A DNA stretch of 20,298 nucleotides, taken from positions 1-20,298 of the forward strand of contig DASVEW010000027.1 of the NCBI GenBank assembly GCA_036380355.1. The letters run 5' to 3'. The notes under the pieces are model-generated. The model was given only the letters and a program-made list of their open reading frames with translations. It did no database searches and was not told the origin of the DNA. Source of the stretch: JACDAN01 sp036380355 (GTDB lineage Bacteria > Actinomycetota > Thermoleophilia > Gaiellales > Gaiellaceae). Each line of letters starts with the position of its first letter. The stretch's first letter is position 1. Both the position numbers and the translations under genes were made by a program. Shown piece after piece: positions 7,440-13,656 of this stretch.

Positions 7440-8621
7440 TCAGCCTCCTTCGGCCAGTGTAGGTGCAGGGAACAGACGGCGGCCCAGAACCTTCGACTCC
7501 TTCATCAGGATCACGCCGATCGTGGCAGTCAGCAGCACGTAGAGGCCCGCGAACGCGATCAGCGTGTCCTGCTGGCTGCCGAGGAGCTGCTCGTTCGCCG
7601 AAGCGACCTGGGCCAGGATGATCGTGAACTCCCCGTGCGCGATCAGGGCAACGCCGACGTTGAAGCCCTGACGGGGGCTGAATCCTCCGACACGCCCCGC
7701 GAAGTGACCGGTGACGATCTTCCCGGCCACGGTCGCGGGAATCGCCAGCGCGAGGAGCCAACCCACGTCCCCGAGCGCCGAGATGTCGATCGACAGCCCG
7801 AACACGAAGAAGAAGAGCGCGGCGAAGACGTCCCGGAAGCTGAAGAACCGCTCCTCGATCTCCTCCCGCATCGAGGTCTCCGACAGCACGACGCCGGCCA
7901 TCAGGGCGCCGATCGCCTCGGACAGCCCGAGCGCATCGGCGACCGCCGCCATCCCGATCAGGAAGCCGAACACCGCCAGCAGGAAGAACTCGCGCGGGAG
8001 CCAGTCGAGGAAGCGGTCGATCGCGCTGGATCCCCACTTCGACAGGGCGAGCGCGACCGCCATGAACCCGATCGCCTTCGCGACGATTGCGAGCGTCGCC
8101 GCAGCCGCCCCGCCGCCGCCGGCGGCGAAGCCCAGCACGACCGCGATCGCGATGTCCTCGGCGACGAGGATCGCGAGCACGAGATCCGTCTCGTCGTCCG
8201 CCAGCCGGCGGAAGTCGATCAGGCCCTTGACGGTGATCGCGCTCGAGGAGACGTAGATCGCGGCGGCCAGGATCAGCGCGGCGAAGCTCCACCCGAACGC
8301 GGCGACGCCGACCAACAGCCCGAGCCCCGCGTTCAGCGCGAAGTCGAGCACCCCGCCGAACAGGACGTGGCGCCGGCTGCGCGAGATCCTGGTGAACGTG
8401 AACTCGAGGCCGAGGAAGAAGAGCAGGAAGATGATCCCGACCTCGGCCACGAAGTCAGTCACCTCCGACGGGCTGATGAGCGAGATCAGCTTCGGCTCGT
8501 TCGGCCCGAGCAACAGTCCCGCGAGCAGGTAGGCGGGGATCGCCGACAGTCCGAAACGGCTCGCGATGAGCCCGAGCACACCGAGCATCCCGACGGTGAC
8601 GGCGAGCTCGGCGAGGGTCAC
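7440..8621 (-). CDS. khtU: CPA2-family K+(cation):proton antiporter, KhtU-like
   Basis: A 393-residue polytopic membrane protein with about 12 hydrophobic helices and no cytoplasmic RCK domain, as expected when the regulatory domain is the separate KhtT encoded next. Family features are IPAYLLAGLLLGP (about 28-40), IIFLLFFLGLEFT (about 63-75) and VAEDIAIAVVLGFAAGG (about 153-169), which carries the conserved acidic pair of the ion path. The Q/N-x-GEF-like helix appears as IAHGEFTIILAQVA. KhtTU exports K+ (or other monovalent cations) in exchange for H+. No khtS is visible. The start is GTG 8621, inside a 15-bp palindrome; a -10 (TAGGGT, 8633-8628) six bases upstream suggests a leaderless transcript covering khtU-khtT. 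Confidence 0.9.
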   Translation of the reverse strand: MTLAELAVTVGMLGVLGLIASRFGLSAIPAYLLAGLLLGPNEPKLISLISPSEVTDFVAEVGIIFLLFFLGLEFTFTRISRSRRHVLFGGVLDFALNAGLGLLVGVAAFGWSFAALILAAAIYVSSSAITVKGLIDFRRLADDETDLVLAILVAEDIAIAVVLGFAAGGGGAAAATLAIVAKAIGFMAVALALSKWGSSAIDRFLDWLPREFFLLAVFGFLIGMAAVADALGLSEAIGALMAGVVLSETSMREEIEERFFSFRDVFAALFFFVFGLSIDISALGDVGWLLALAIPATVAGKIVTGHFAGRVGGFSPRQGFNVGVALIAHGEFTIILAQVASANEQLLGSQQDTLIAFAGLYVLLTATIGVILMKESKVLGRRLFPAPTLAEGG

Positions 8622-8637
8622 GGCGTGACCCTATCGT
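8616..8637. promoter_or_regulatory. divergent khtU / SDR promoter with 15-bp palindrome
   Basis: TAGGGT on the minus strand (8633-8628) and TATCGT on the plus strand (8632-8637) are overlapping -10-like hexamers for the two divergent genes. A perfect palindrome GGTCACG-G-CGTGACC (8616-8630) covers the khtU GTG start and the downstream half of its -10. A protein bound there would block khtU transcription, or in RNA the stem would hide the start codon. No clear -35 elements were found. Confidence 0.45.
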
Positions 8638-8657
8638 CGCGTGGAAGACTCCTTCCC

Positions 8658-9425
8658 GTGGCAGACCGCATGGACGGCCAGGTCGCGCTCGTCACGGGCG
8701 GGGGCCGGGGGATCGGCGCCGGGATCGCGCGCGAGCTCGCCGACGCCGGCATGAAGGTCACCGTCTCTGCGCGGACGCCGGAGCAGGTCGAGGAGGTGGC
8801 GCGGGAGATCGGCGGCCTCGGAGTCGCCGCCGACGTCTCGCGCGAGGAGGACGTCGAGCGGATGGTCGCCGAGGTCGAGCGCGAGCTGGGCCCGATCGAC
8901 CTGCTCGTGAACAACGCGGGCATCGCGCACTGGGGCGGCGAGGCGTGGAAGGACGACCCGGAGGATTGGTGGCGCGTGCTCGAGGTCAACCTGCTCGGGC
9001 CGTTCCTCGTCTCTCGAGCGGTCATTCCCGGGATGATCGAGCGCGGCCGCGGCCGGATCGTCAACACCGGGAGCGGGGCCGGCTACCTACCCGGGCAGAG
9101 AACGACCGCCTACGGCGCGAGCAAGGCGGCGCTGTACCGGTTCGGCGAAGGGCTCGCGCTGCAGCTGGAGCCGTACGGGATCGCGGTCTTCACGATGAGC
9201 CCGGGTCTCGTGCAGACCGAGATGACCGGCGACCGGTTTCCGGAGAACGCGCCGTGGACGCCGCCCGAGCTCGCGCCGCGGTTGGTGCGGGTCCTCGCGT
9301 CAGGCCGGGCGGACAAGCTCAGCGGCCGGTACATCCACGCCGAGCACGACGACGTCGAGGATCTGATCCGGCGCGCCGACGAGGTCGTCGAGAGCGACGT
9401 GAACGCGATCCGGCTGCGCCGCTAG
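8658..9425 (+). CDS. classical SDR-family oxidoreductase
   Basis: A 255-residue short-chain dehydrogenase/reductase. The nucleotide-binding motif TGGGRGIG is at about 13-20. DVS follows a short acidic-loop region at about 65, and NNAGIAHWG is at about 88-96. The catalytic tetrad is recognisable: Asn in EVNLLGPF (about 115), Ser139, Tyr152 and Lys156 (AYGASKAAL). MSPGLVQTEM at about 181-190 is the usual post-catalytic segment. NAD versus NADP and substrate are not deducible; the fold most resembles 3-oxoacyl-ACP-reductase-like SDRs. I chose GTG 8658 because GGAAG lies 10 bases upstream. ATG 8670, giving 251 residues and starting MDGQVALVTGG, is nearly as good. The frame is open much further upstream but only antisense to khtU. 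Confidence 0.92.
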   Translation: MADRMDGQVALVTGGGRGIGAGIARELADAGMKVTVSARTPEQVEEVAREIGGLGVAADVSREEDVERMVAEVERELGPIDLLVNNAGIAHWGGEAWKDDPEDWWRVLEVNLLGPFLVSRAVIPGMIERGRGRIVNTGSGAGYLPGQRTTAYGASKAALYRFGEGLALQLEPYGIAVFTMSPGLVQTEMTGDRFPENAPWTPPELAPRLVRVLASGRADKLSGRYIHAEHDDVEDLIRRADEVVESDVNAIRLRR

Positions 9426-9440
9426 CCACGTCTCGACAAC

Positions 9441-9464
9441 GAGGGGCCGGTCTCCCGGCCCCTT
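9441..9464. terminator. bidirectional terminator hairpin
   Basis: GGGGCCGG (9443-9450) and CCGGCCCC (9455-9462) form a perfect stem around TCTC, extended by an A-T and a G-T pair. It lies 16 bp after the SDR stop and 30 bp after the stop of the convergent secreted-protein gene, so it can serve both. Confidence 0.75.
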
Positions 9465-9493
9465 GCAATGTGCCCGATTAGCAGACGCGACTA

Positions 9494-10351
9494 CTAGTCG
9501 TCGCCCCACTGGCTCCTGCGGTCGTTATCCCACTTGTCGTCGTCATCGTCGTGATCGCCGTCGCGATCGTGATCATCGTCGTCATCGTCGTCTTCCTCGC
9601 CACGGTCAGACCCGCAGCCGGTCGCAAAACCTCGACCCGCGATGTCGAAGCGATCCTCGAACGTCGCCCGGTAACCCGAGATGATGTCGTAGTAGGCGGT
9701 GCCGGTCATGCCTGGTGCGCCGAATGTGTCATCCACGAGGGCGACCGTGCAGACCTTATGCAGCGGGAACGTAGCGAGGAACGCCTCCGCTACTGACCAC
9801 GGCACGCCTGCACCCGGTACCCCAGGGCCTCCCAGCTGAGCCAACGCCCACTCGTTCTCCTCATTCGGAGTCGGTTGACCAGTCGACGGTGCCAGTCCGA
9901 GGCCGGTTACCCCGTCACCGCCGGTGAGGTCCTCGTAGAGCCAGGTGTTTGGTGGACATCCCGTGCCCGAACCGTTGATTCCGGTATCGCCGAACGCATT
10001 CCCGTCCGAATCACCGTCGCCGTCGAGATCGATGGCGAGCTGGAAGCGTGGAGAGCCGCCAATGCATGTCTTGGGCGCCTGGAACCACGACTTGAACTCG
10101 AGCATGTTGTCGAGGTCCTGGACCTTCGTATTCACCCGGCGAGAGACGGTTCCGAAGAACGGTGCCACGTCCGTCCTGATCCGGATGACATCGTTGTGCG
10201 GATTCTCTGGATCCTGGGCGAGCTGTGCCGTGCCACCTAGAAGCCACCCGTCCGTACCGGCGTTATCCCCGGCGAAACCGCCGCCGCTGCCGTACACCAC
10301 AGCCGGCACCAGAAGCGCGAGCCCGACAAGTAACGCTGTCCATCTCTTCAT
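9494..10351 (-). CDS. secreted protein with Ca2+-loop-like segment and Asp-rich C-terminal tail
   Basis: A 285-residue exported protein of unknown function. Residues 1-21 form a clear Sec signal peptide (MKRWTALLVGLALLVPAVVYG). The mature part has a region containing DLDNMLEFKSWFQAPKTC at about 80-97. A loop DLDGDGDSDGNAFGD at about 109-123 has the spacing of EF-hand/thrombospondin-type calcium loops, and several Cys could form disulfides. The last ~35 residues are almost all Asp, Glu, His and Arg, with runs such as DDDDDDDHDRDGD, encoded by GAC/GAT repeats on the minus strand (9530-9600). Codon use differs from neighbours: AGA, TTA, CTT and CTA all occur near the start, and third-position AT is higher. 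The start has GGGGGGAGC directly before ATG 10351. It is monocistronic, with a ~245-bp AT-richer upstream gap. Cation binding is plausible; no enzyme motif seen. Confidence 0.8.
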   Translation of the reverse strand: MKRWTALLVGLALLVPAVVYGSGGGFAGDNAGTDGWLLGGTAQLAQDPENPHNDVIRIRTDVAPFFGTVSRRVNTKVQDLDNMLEFKSWFQAPKTCIGGSPRFQLAIDLDGDGDSDGNAFGDTGINGSGTGCPPNTWLYEDLTGGDGVTGLGLAPSTGQPTPNEENEWALAQLGGPGVPGAGVPWSVAEAFLATFPLHKVCTVALVDDTFGAPGMTGTAYYDIISGYRATFEDRFDIAGRGFATGCGSDRGEEDDDDDDDHDRDGDHDDDDDKWDNDRRSQWGDD

Positions 10352-10482
10352 GCTCCCCCCTTGCTCTTACGCAGGCACGCCGGCATCCGCCTGCCTACCC
10401 GGACCGCGTGTCCTGCGGCGTGGACTTGTGTCACTCCGGAAACGACGTGCCTCTGAGGCAAGTTACGCGCTTGCAAAATTTA
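10352..10482 (-). promoter_or_regulatory. promoter and ~100-nt leader of the secreted-protein gene
   Basis: Two minus-strand -10-like hexamers are present, TAACTT (10465-10460) and TAAATT (10482-10477). No convincing -35 accompanies either. A perfect palindrome TGCCTC-T-GAGGCA (10448-10460) abuts TAACTT and would span its transcription start, so it may be an operator. The leader that follows contains a 6-bp inverted repeat (10371-10376 with 10389-10394) before the G-rich ribosome site. No known riboswitch motif was recognised. Confidence 0.4.
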
Positions 10483-10551
10483 ACCGCGGAAATTGCGGAC
10501 TTTTTTCGGTTACCCGGTTGGAAAGAGCGTCTTGGTATTTCGACCGATCAA

Positions 10552-10584
10552 TCAGTCACGAATTTCTGACTGACAAATCAGTCA
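10552..10584. repeat. three TGACTGA/TCAGTCA half-sites in alternating orientation
   Basis: TCAGTCA occurs at 10552-10558 and 10578-10584, with its reverse complement TGACTGA at 10567-10573. They make two perfect inverted repeats, spaced 8 and 4 bases. The array lies 13 bp after the stop of the hotdog-fold gene and about 200 bp before the secreted-protein gene (both minus strand). It could be a regulator-binding array or a weak terminator; the 7-bp stem with no T-run argues more for protein binding. The remainder of the 10483-10551 gap is AT-rich with a T6 run and has no gene that I can see. Confidence 0.6.
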
Positions 10585-10596
10585 TGCTCGCCCTTC

Positions 10597-11271
10597 CTAA
10601 ATCCGCGGGACGATCCACGTAGCCCGCGCCGAGCCGAGCACGCGACCGTCCGCGCCGAAGAGCGCGGTGCCGGCGTAGAGCTTGCGCCCCTCCTCGCCGA
10701 GCGGCCAGGCCATGACGACGCAGCGCTCGCCCGGGTGGGGCAGGTGCTCGATCCCAGCCGCCAGCCGGCCGAGGACCGGCATCCCCCGCTCGCCCCCATG
10801 CACCGCGTACGCGCCCGGGCAGTCGAGCGCCGCCCAGACGAACTCGGGCGCCACGTGGTGGGCGTATGGCGTCCACGTCGCCGCCACCAACTCGGTGCCC
10901 GGCACCGGGCCGGCGTAGATCCCGAGGCCGTCGCCCCGCGCCCATCCACACACGAAGCACTCCGGGAAGGCGCTCTCCTTGTCGCCCTCGGGGAGCTCGG
11001 CCGCCCGAGCCTCGTCGAACCCGACCGGGTCGGGCAGCTCGAGCTCGAGCTCGGTCGCAGCCGCCTGGGCCACGACGGCATTCCCGTCGCGCAATTCGAT
11101 GCTCCGGCGCCCGTCGTCCCAGTCGACCTCGAGCGGACGCTCGAGCGGCGGCGGGAGCCTGAGGGTGACCTCAGCGGGCCCGTGGAGCAGCGAGGCGAGG
11201 AGGCCGCAGGTGTAGCCGCCGTTCGCCGACTCCGTCGGGCCGCGAAAATGCCGATCGATGACCAGTTCCAT
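10597..11271 (-). CDS. hotdog-fold (thioesterase-like) protein
   Basis: A 224-residue protein that appears to be a double hotdog. The N-terminal half (about 1-85) opens with GPTESANGGYTCGLLASLL, typical of the thioesterase-like superfamily where a Gly-rich turn leads into the long helix. A linker FPECFVCGWARGDGLGI (about 102-118) has a Cys-x-x-Cys pair seen in a subgroup of these proteins. The second half (about 120-224) contains APEFVWAALDCPGAYAV, the second hotdog helix. The family hydrolyses or binds acyl-CoA thioesters; catalytic residues are not certain here, and it may be a binding protein. ATG 11271 lies 7 bases after a -10 (TAGTCT, 11284-11279), implying a leaderless mRNA. It diverges from nadE across 38 bp. 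Confidence 0.8.
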   Translation of the reverse strand: MELVIDRHFRGPTESANGGYTCGLLASLLHGPAEVTLRLPPPLERPLEVDWDDGRRSIELRDGNAVVAQAAATELELELPDPVGFDEARAAELPEGDKESAFPECFVCGWARGDGLGIYAGPVPGTELVAATWTPYAHHVAPEFVWAALDCPGAYAVHGGERGMPVLGRLAAGIEHLPHPGERCVVMAWPLGEEGRKLYAGTALFGADGRVLGSARATWIVPRI

Positions 11272-11277
11272 GCCAGG

Positions 11278-11308
11278 TAGACTATGTTTTCGACTGTGAG
11301 GCGAAAAC
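11278..11308. promoter_or_regulatory. divergent hotdog/nadE promoter with inverted repeat around the nadE ribosome site
   Basis: TAGACT (plus, 11278-11283) and TAGTCT (minus, 11284-11279) are -10 hexamers sharing five base pairs. Downstream toward nadE, GTTTTCG (11286-11292) and CGAAAAC (11302-11308) form a perfect 7-bp inverted repeat with a 9-base centre that contains GAGG, the likely nadE ribosome-binding site, 8 bases before ATG 11310. The repeat can be a DNA operator for the nadE promoter or an RNA hairpin presenting GAGG in its loop. Confidence 0.5.
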
Positions 11309-11309
11309 C

Positions 11310-13022
11310 ATGAGGCTCGCGCTCGCCCAGATCAACACCGTCGTCGGCGATCTCGACGGCAACGTCGCGCGGATCGTCGGGCGCCTGCGAGAAGCGAGGA
11401 ACGCCGGCGCCGACGTCGCCCTCTTCCCCGAGCTCGCCGTCACCGGCTACCCGCCCGAGGACCTGCTTTTCCGCCCCGGCTTCCTGCGCGAGGCGAGGCG
11501 GGCCGCCGAGCACGTCGCCTCCGAGGCAACCGACATCGCCGCGCTCGTCGGCGTCCCGTGGCTCGACCGCGACCTCTACAACGGCTGCGCCATCTGCGCC
11601 GGGGGCGAGATCAAGGCCGTCTACCCGAAGCGCTTCCTGCCCAATTACGGCGTCTTCGACGAGCTTCGCTACTTCCAGCCTGGGCGCGAGATGTTCCTCC
11701 TGCGCGTCGGGGAGGCGCTGATCGGGCCCACGGTCTGCGAGGACATCTGGCAGCCGGGACCGCCAGCGACCGACCTGGCGCTGGCCGGCGCGCACGTGAT
11801 CGCGAACATCTCCGCCTCGCCGTTCCACGTCGGCAAGGGACTCGAGCGGGAGGAGATGCTGATCACGCGAGCCCGCGACAACGCCTGCTGGGTCGCGCTC
11901 GTGAACGCCGTCGGGGGGCAGGACGAGCTGATCTTCGACGGGCACAGCGTCGTGATCGACGAGGAGGGCGACGTCGTGGCCCGGGCGCCGTCCTTCGAGG
12001 AAGCGCTGCTCGTCGTCGACATCGACGCCTCGACCGCAATCGCGCGGCGTCTCGTCGACGCGCGGCGTCGCTCGCTGGCAAGCGAGCGGGAGATCCCGGA
12101 TCCGCCGGTCATCGACCTGGGCCATCCTCGCGCGCAGGAAGCGCCCGCCAGGCCGCTCGTCGCCGAGCCGCTCGACGACCTGGAGCAGATGCGCCTCGCC
12201 CTCGAGCTCGGCCTCTCCGACTACGTCGACAAGAACAGCTTCAAGGAGGTCGTGGTCGGCGTGTCCGGCGGGATCGACTCGGCTCTCGTCGCGGCGCTCG
12301 CCGTGGAAGCACTCGGGCCGGAGCGCGTGCACTGCGTCTCGATGCCGTCGCGTTACTCCTCCGAGGAGACGCGCAGGGACGCCCAACGTCTCGCCGAGAA
12401 CCTCGGCACCGACTTCCTGGAGATTCCGATCGACCCGATCTTCGACGGCTACACGAAGGCGCTGGCGGACGTCTTCGAGGGGCTCGAGGAGGACATCACG
12501 GAGGAGAACCTCCAGGCCCGGATCCGCGGGACGCTTCTGATGGCGCTCTCCAACAAGTTCGGCTGGCTCGTGGTCGCCACCGGCAACAAGTCGGAGCTCT
12601 CGGTCGGCTATGCCACGCTCTACGGGGACATGGCCGGCGGGTTCGCGCTCCTCAAGGACGTGTTCAAGACGGACGTGTTCCGGTTGGCGCGCCGTATCAA
12701 CGAGCGCGCCGGGCGCGAAGTGATCCCCGAGACCATCATCGAGCGCGCGCCGAGCGCCGAGCTGCGTGCCGACCAGAGAGACGAGGACTCGCTCCCCCCC
12801 TACGCCGCGCTGGACAAGGTCCTCGAGGCGTACGTCGAGGAGGACCGCTCGCACGAGGAGCTGACCACGGACGGCTTCGACCGGGACGTCGTCGACCGCG
12901 CGATCGCGCTGATCGACCGAGCGGAGTACAAGCGCCGCCAGGCGCCGCCGGGCGTGAAGCTCCGCCCGAAGGCGTTCGGCCGCGACCGCCGGACGCCGAT
13001 TACGAATCGCTGGCGCGGGTAA
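11310..13022 (+). CDS. nadE: glutamine-dependent NAD+ synthetase
   Basis: A 570-residue two-domain enzyme catalysing the last step of NAD biosynthesis: amidation of nicotinate adenine dinucleotide using ammonia released from glutamine. The N-terminal nitrilase-type glutaminase has the full Glu-Lys-Cys triad: E41 in LFPELAVTGYPPEDLL, K107 in YPKRFLPNYGVFDE and C143 in GPTVCEDIWQPG. The C-terminal synthetase domain has the PP-loop SGGIDS at 319-324, MPSRYSSEETRRDA shortly after, and ATGNKSELSVGYATLYGD with MAGGFALLKDVFKTDVF. Length and motif order match complete bacterial NadE. ATG 11310 is supported by GAGG eight bases upstream. Two small genes follow after 9 bp and by overlap. The promoter repeat suggests regulation, but the regulator is not in the window. 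Confidence 0.96.
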   Translation: MRLALAQINTVVGDLDGNVARIVGRLREARNAGADVALFPELAVTGYPPEDLLFRPGFLREARRAAEHVASEATDIAALVGVPWLDRDLYNGCAICAGGEIKAVYPKRFLPNYGVFDELRYFQPGREMFLLRVGEALIGPTVCEDIWQPGPPATDLALAGAHVIANISASPFHVGKGLEREEMLITRARDNACWVALVNAVGGQDELIFDGHSVVIDEEGDVVARAPSFEEALLVVDIDASTAIARRLVDARRRSLASEREIPDPPVIDLGHPRAQEAPARPLVAEPLDDLEQMRLALELGLSDYVDKNSFKEVVVGVSGGIDSALVAALAVEALGPERVHCVSMPSRYSSEETRRDAQRLAENLGTDFLEIPIDPIFDGYTKALADVFEGLEEDITEENLQARIRGTLLMALSNKFGWLVVATGNKSELSVGYATLYGDMAGGFALLKDVFKTDVFRLARRINERAGREVIPETIIERAPSAELRADQRDEDSLPPYAALDKVLEAYVEEDRSHEELTTDGFDRDVVDRAIALIDRAEYKRRQAPPGVKLRPKAFGRDRRTPITNRWRG

Positions 13023-13031
13023 GAGCGGCCA

Positions 13032-13229
13032 ATGAACAAGACGGAGACATTCGAAGCTGGGCTCGTCGGCTGGCGCGAGCGCGTCGCGAAGAAGATCGAG
13101 AAGCCGGTGAGCAAGCGGACACCGCTGACCGCGAAGCAGGTGCGCGCGATCCTCGGCGCGCTCTTCTTCGTCAAGTCGGCGATCTACGTCGGCCTGGTGA
13201 TTCGCCGCGCTATAAAGCGCTCGAGGTGA
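13032..13229 (+). CDS. small single-pass membrane protein, 65 residues, function unknown
   Basis: A short basic protein: an N-terminal amphipathic part rich in Lys and Glu (RERVAKKIEKPVSKRTPL), one hydrophobic segment AILGALFFVKSAIYVGLVI at about 39-57, and a positively charged end RRAIKRSR. The charge pattern predicts both ends on the cytoplasmic side of, or peripheral to, the membrane, with the segment possibly re-entrant. It follows nadE by 9 bp, so it is likely co-transcribed, and its stop overlaps a GTG that would start the cupin remnant (GTGA). The family was not recognised. Codon phase and GC3 look coding. Confidence 0.6.
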   Translation: MNKTETFEAGLVGWRERVAKKIEKPVSKRTPLTAKQVRAILGALFFVKSAIYVGLVIRRAIKRSR

Positions 13230-13444
13230 CGCCGCCGTACACACGCAAGAACGTGGACGACGTCGAGGACGCGGCCGCAAAGTTCGGCTCCAGGAGAGCC
13301 AGGAGTCGCGCCTCGTTCGCGAAGGCGACCCCCGGCGTCATGCGCGCCTTCGAGGCGGGCGACGAGGGGCTCGAGATCCTCGCGTTTAGCCCGCGGCGCG
13401 ACGACGACCGCGGCGAGATCGTCCCCGGCTGGTGGTCGGACTAG
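13226..13444 (+). pseudogene. cupin-domain protein with the barrel core deleted
   Basis: The reading frame from GTG 13226 gives 72 residues. The start, YTRKNVDDVEDAAAKFG, and the end, PGVMRAFEAGDEGLEILAF...IVPGWWSD, correspond to the two termini of a common ~125-residue cupin family. In that family a central portion with the His metal ligands (the G-x-H-x-H barrel strands) lies between them. Here that core is absent. After KFG the next codons make family sense only in another frame (LQESQESRLVREGD), so there is a one-base loss, followed by the large deletion, which restores the frame at PGV. The metal-binding site cannot form. TATAAA (13211-13216) precedes the GTG by 9 bases. I infer a decayed gene. 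The family comparison is from memory. Confidence 0.7.
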
Positions 13445-13656
13445 ACGCCGACGTCGACGGGCTCGTCGGGCGGGCCGTGCTCGTCAAGCTCGTGTAGGAG
13501 CTCGCGCAGTCTCCGCGGCGAGAGGATGCCGCCGTAGGCATCGATCGCGTCGCGCGTCCACCAGCGGACCTCTTTTCATCCAGGGGCCGCTGAGCTCCTC
13601 CGGCGCCGGCGCGGGATCCTCGCCCCAACGGCATCGCGCAGCGGCTTCCCGCTCGC
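13441..13656 (-). pseudogene. NUDIX hydrolase C-terminal remnant, formerly fused to the glycosylase
   Basis: On the minus strand, EVRWWTRDAIDAYGGI and LSPRRLRELLHELDEHG run to the stop at 13443-13441 (PVDVGV). This is the characteristic end of NUDIX hydrolases, which usually read E-[IV]-RWW...APRRL..LL...GPP.EP.DVG. It is in the same frame as the glycosylase and directly follows that gene's TGA (13578-13576). One frame over, upstream of an A4 run (13574-13577 region), sits DPAPAPEELSGPWMK, which also fits NUDIX; removing one A would join it to EVRWW. The NUDIX box (G-x5-E-x7-RE-x2-EE-x-GU) is missing entirely, so no hydrolase activity can remain. Confidence 0.65.

Noticed and set aside
7428..8657. 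Upstream extension of the SDR frame
   Set aside because: Antisense to khtU/khtT and of charged low-complexity composition; the SDR begins at 8658 or 8670.
10352..10460. Possible c-di-GMP, c-di-AMP or cobalamin riboswitch before the secreted-protein gene
   Set aside because: I looked for the conserved core sequences of these classes and did not find them; only generic inverted repeats are present.
10556..10585. Nine-codon frame after the hotdog gene (MTDLSVRNS)
   Set aside because: It has a fair ribosome site, but the sequence is created by the TGACTGA repeats and is too short to support.
10578..13280. Open frame of ~900 codons on the minus strand
   Set aside because: Antisense to nadE and out of frame with the hotdog gene. 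Only its frame length is notable; the true coding strand carries the complete NadE triad and PP-loop.
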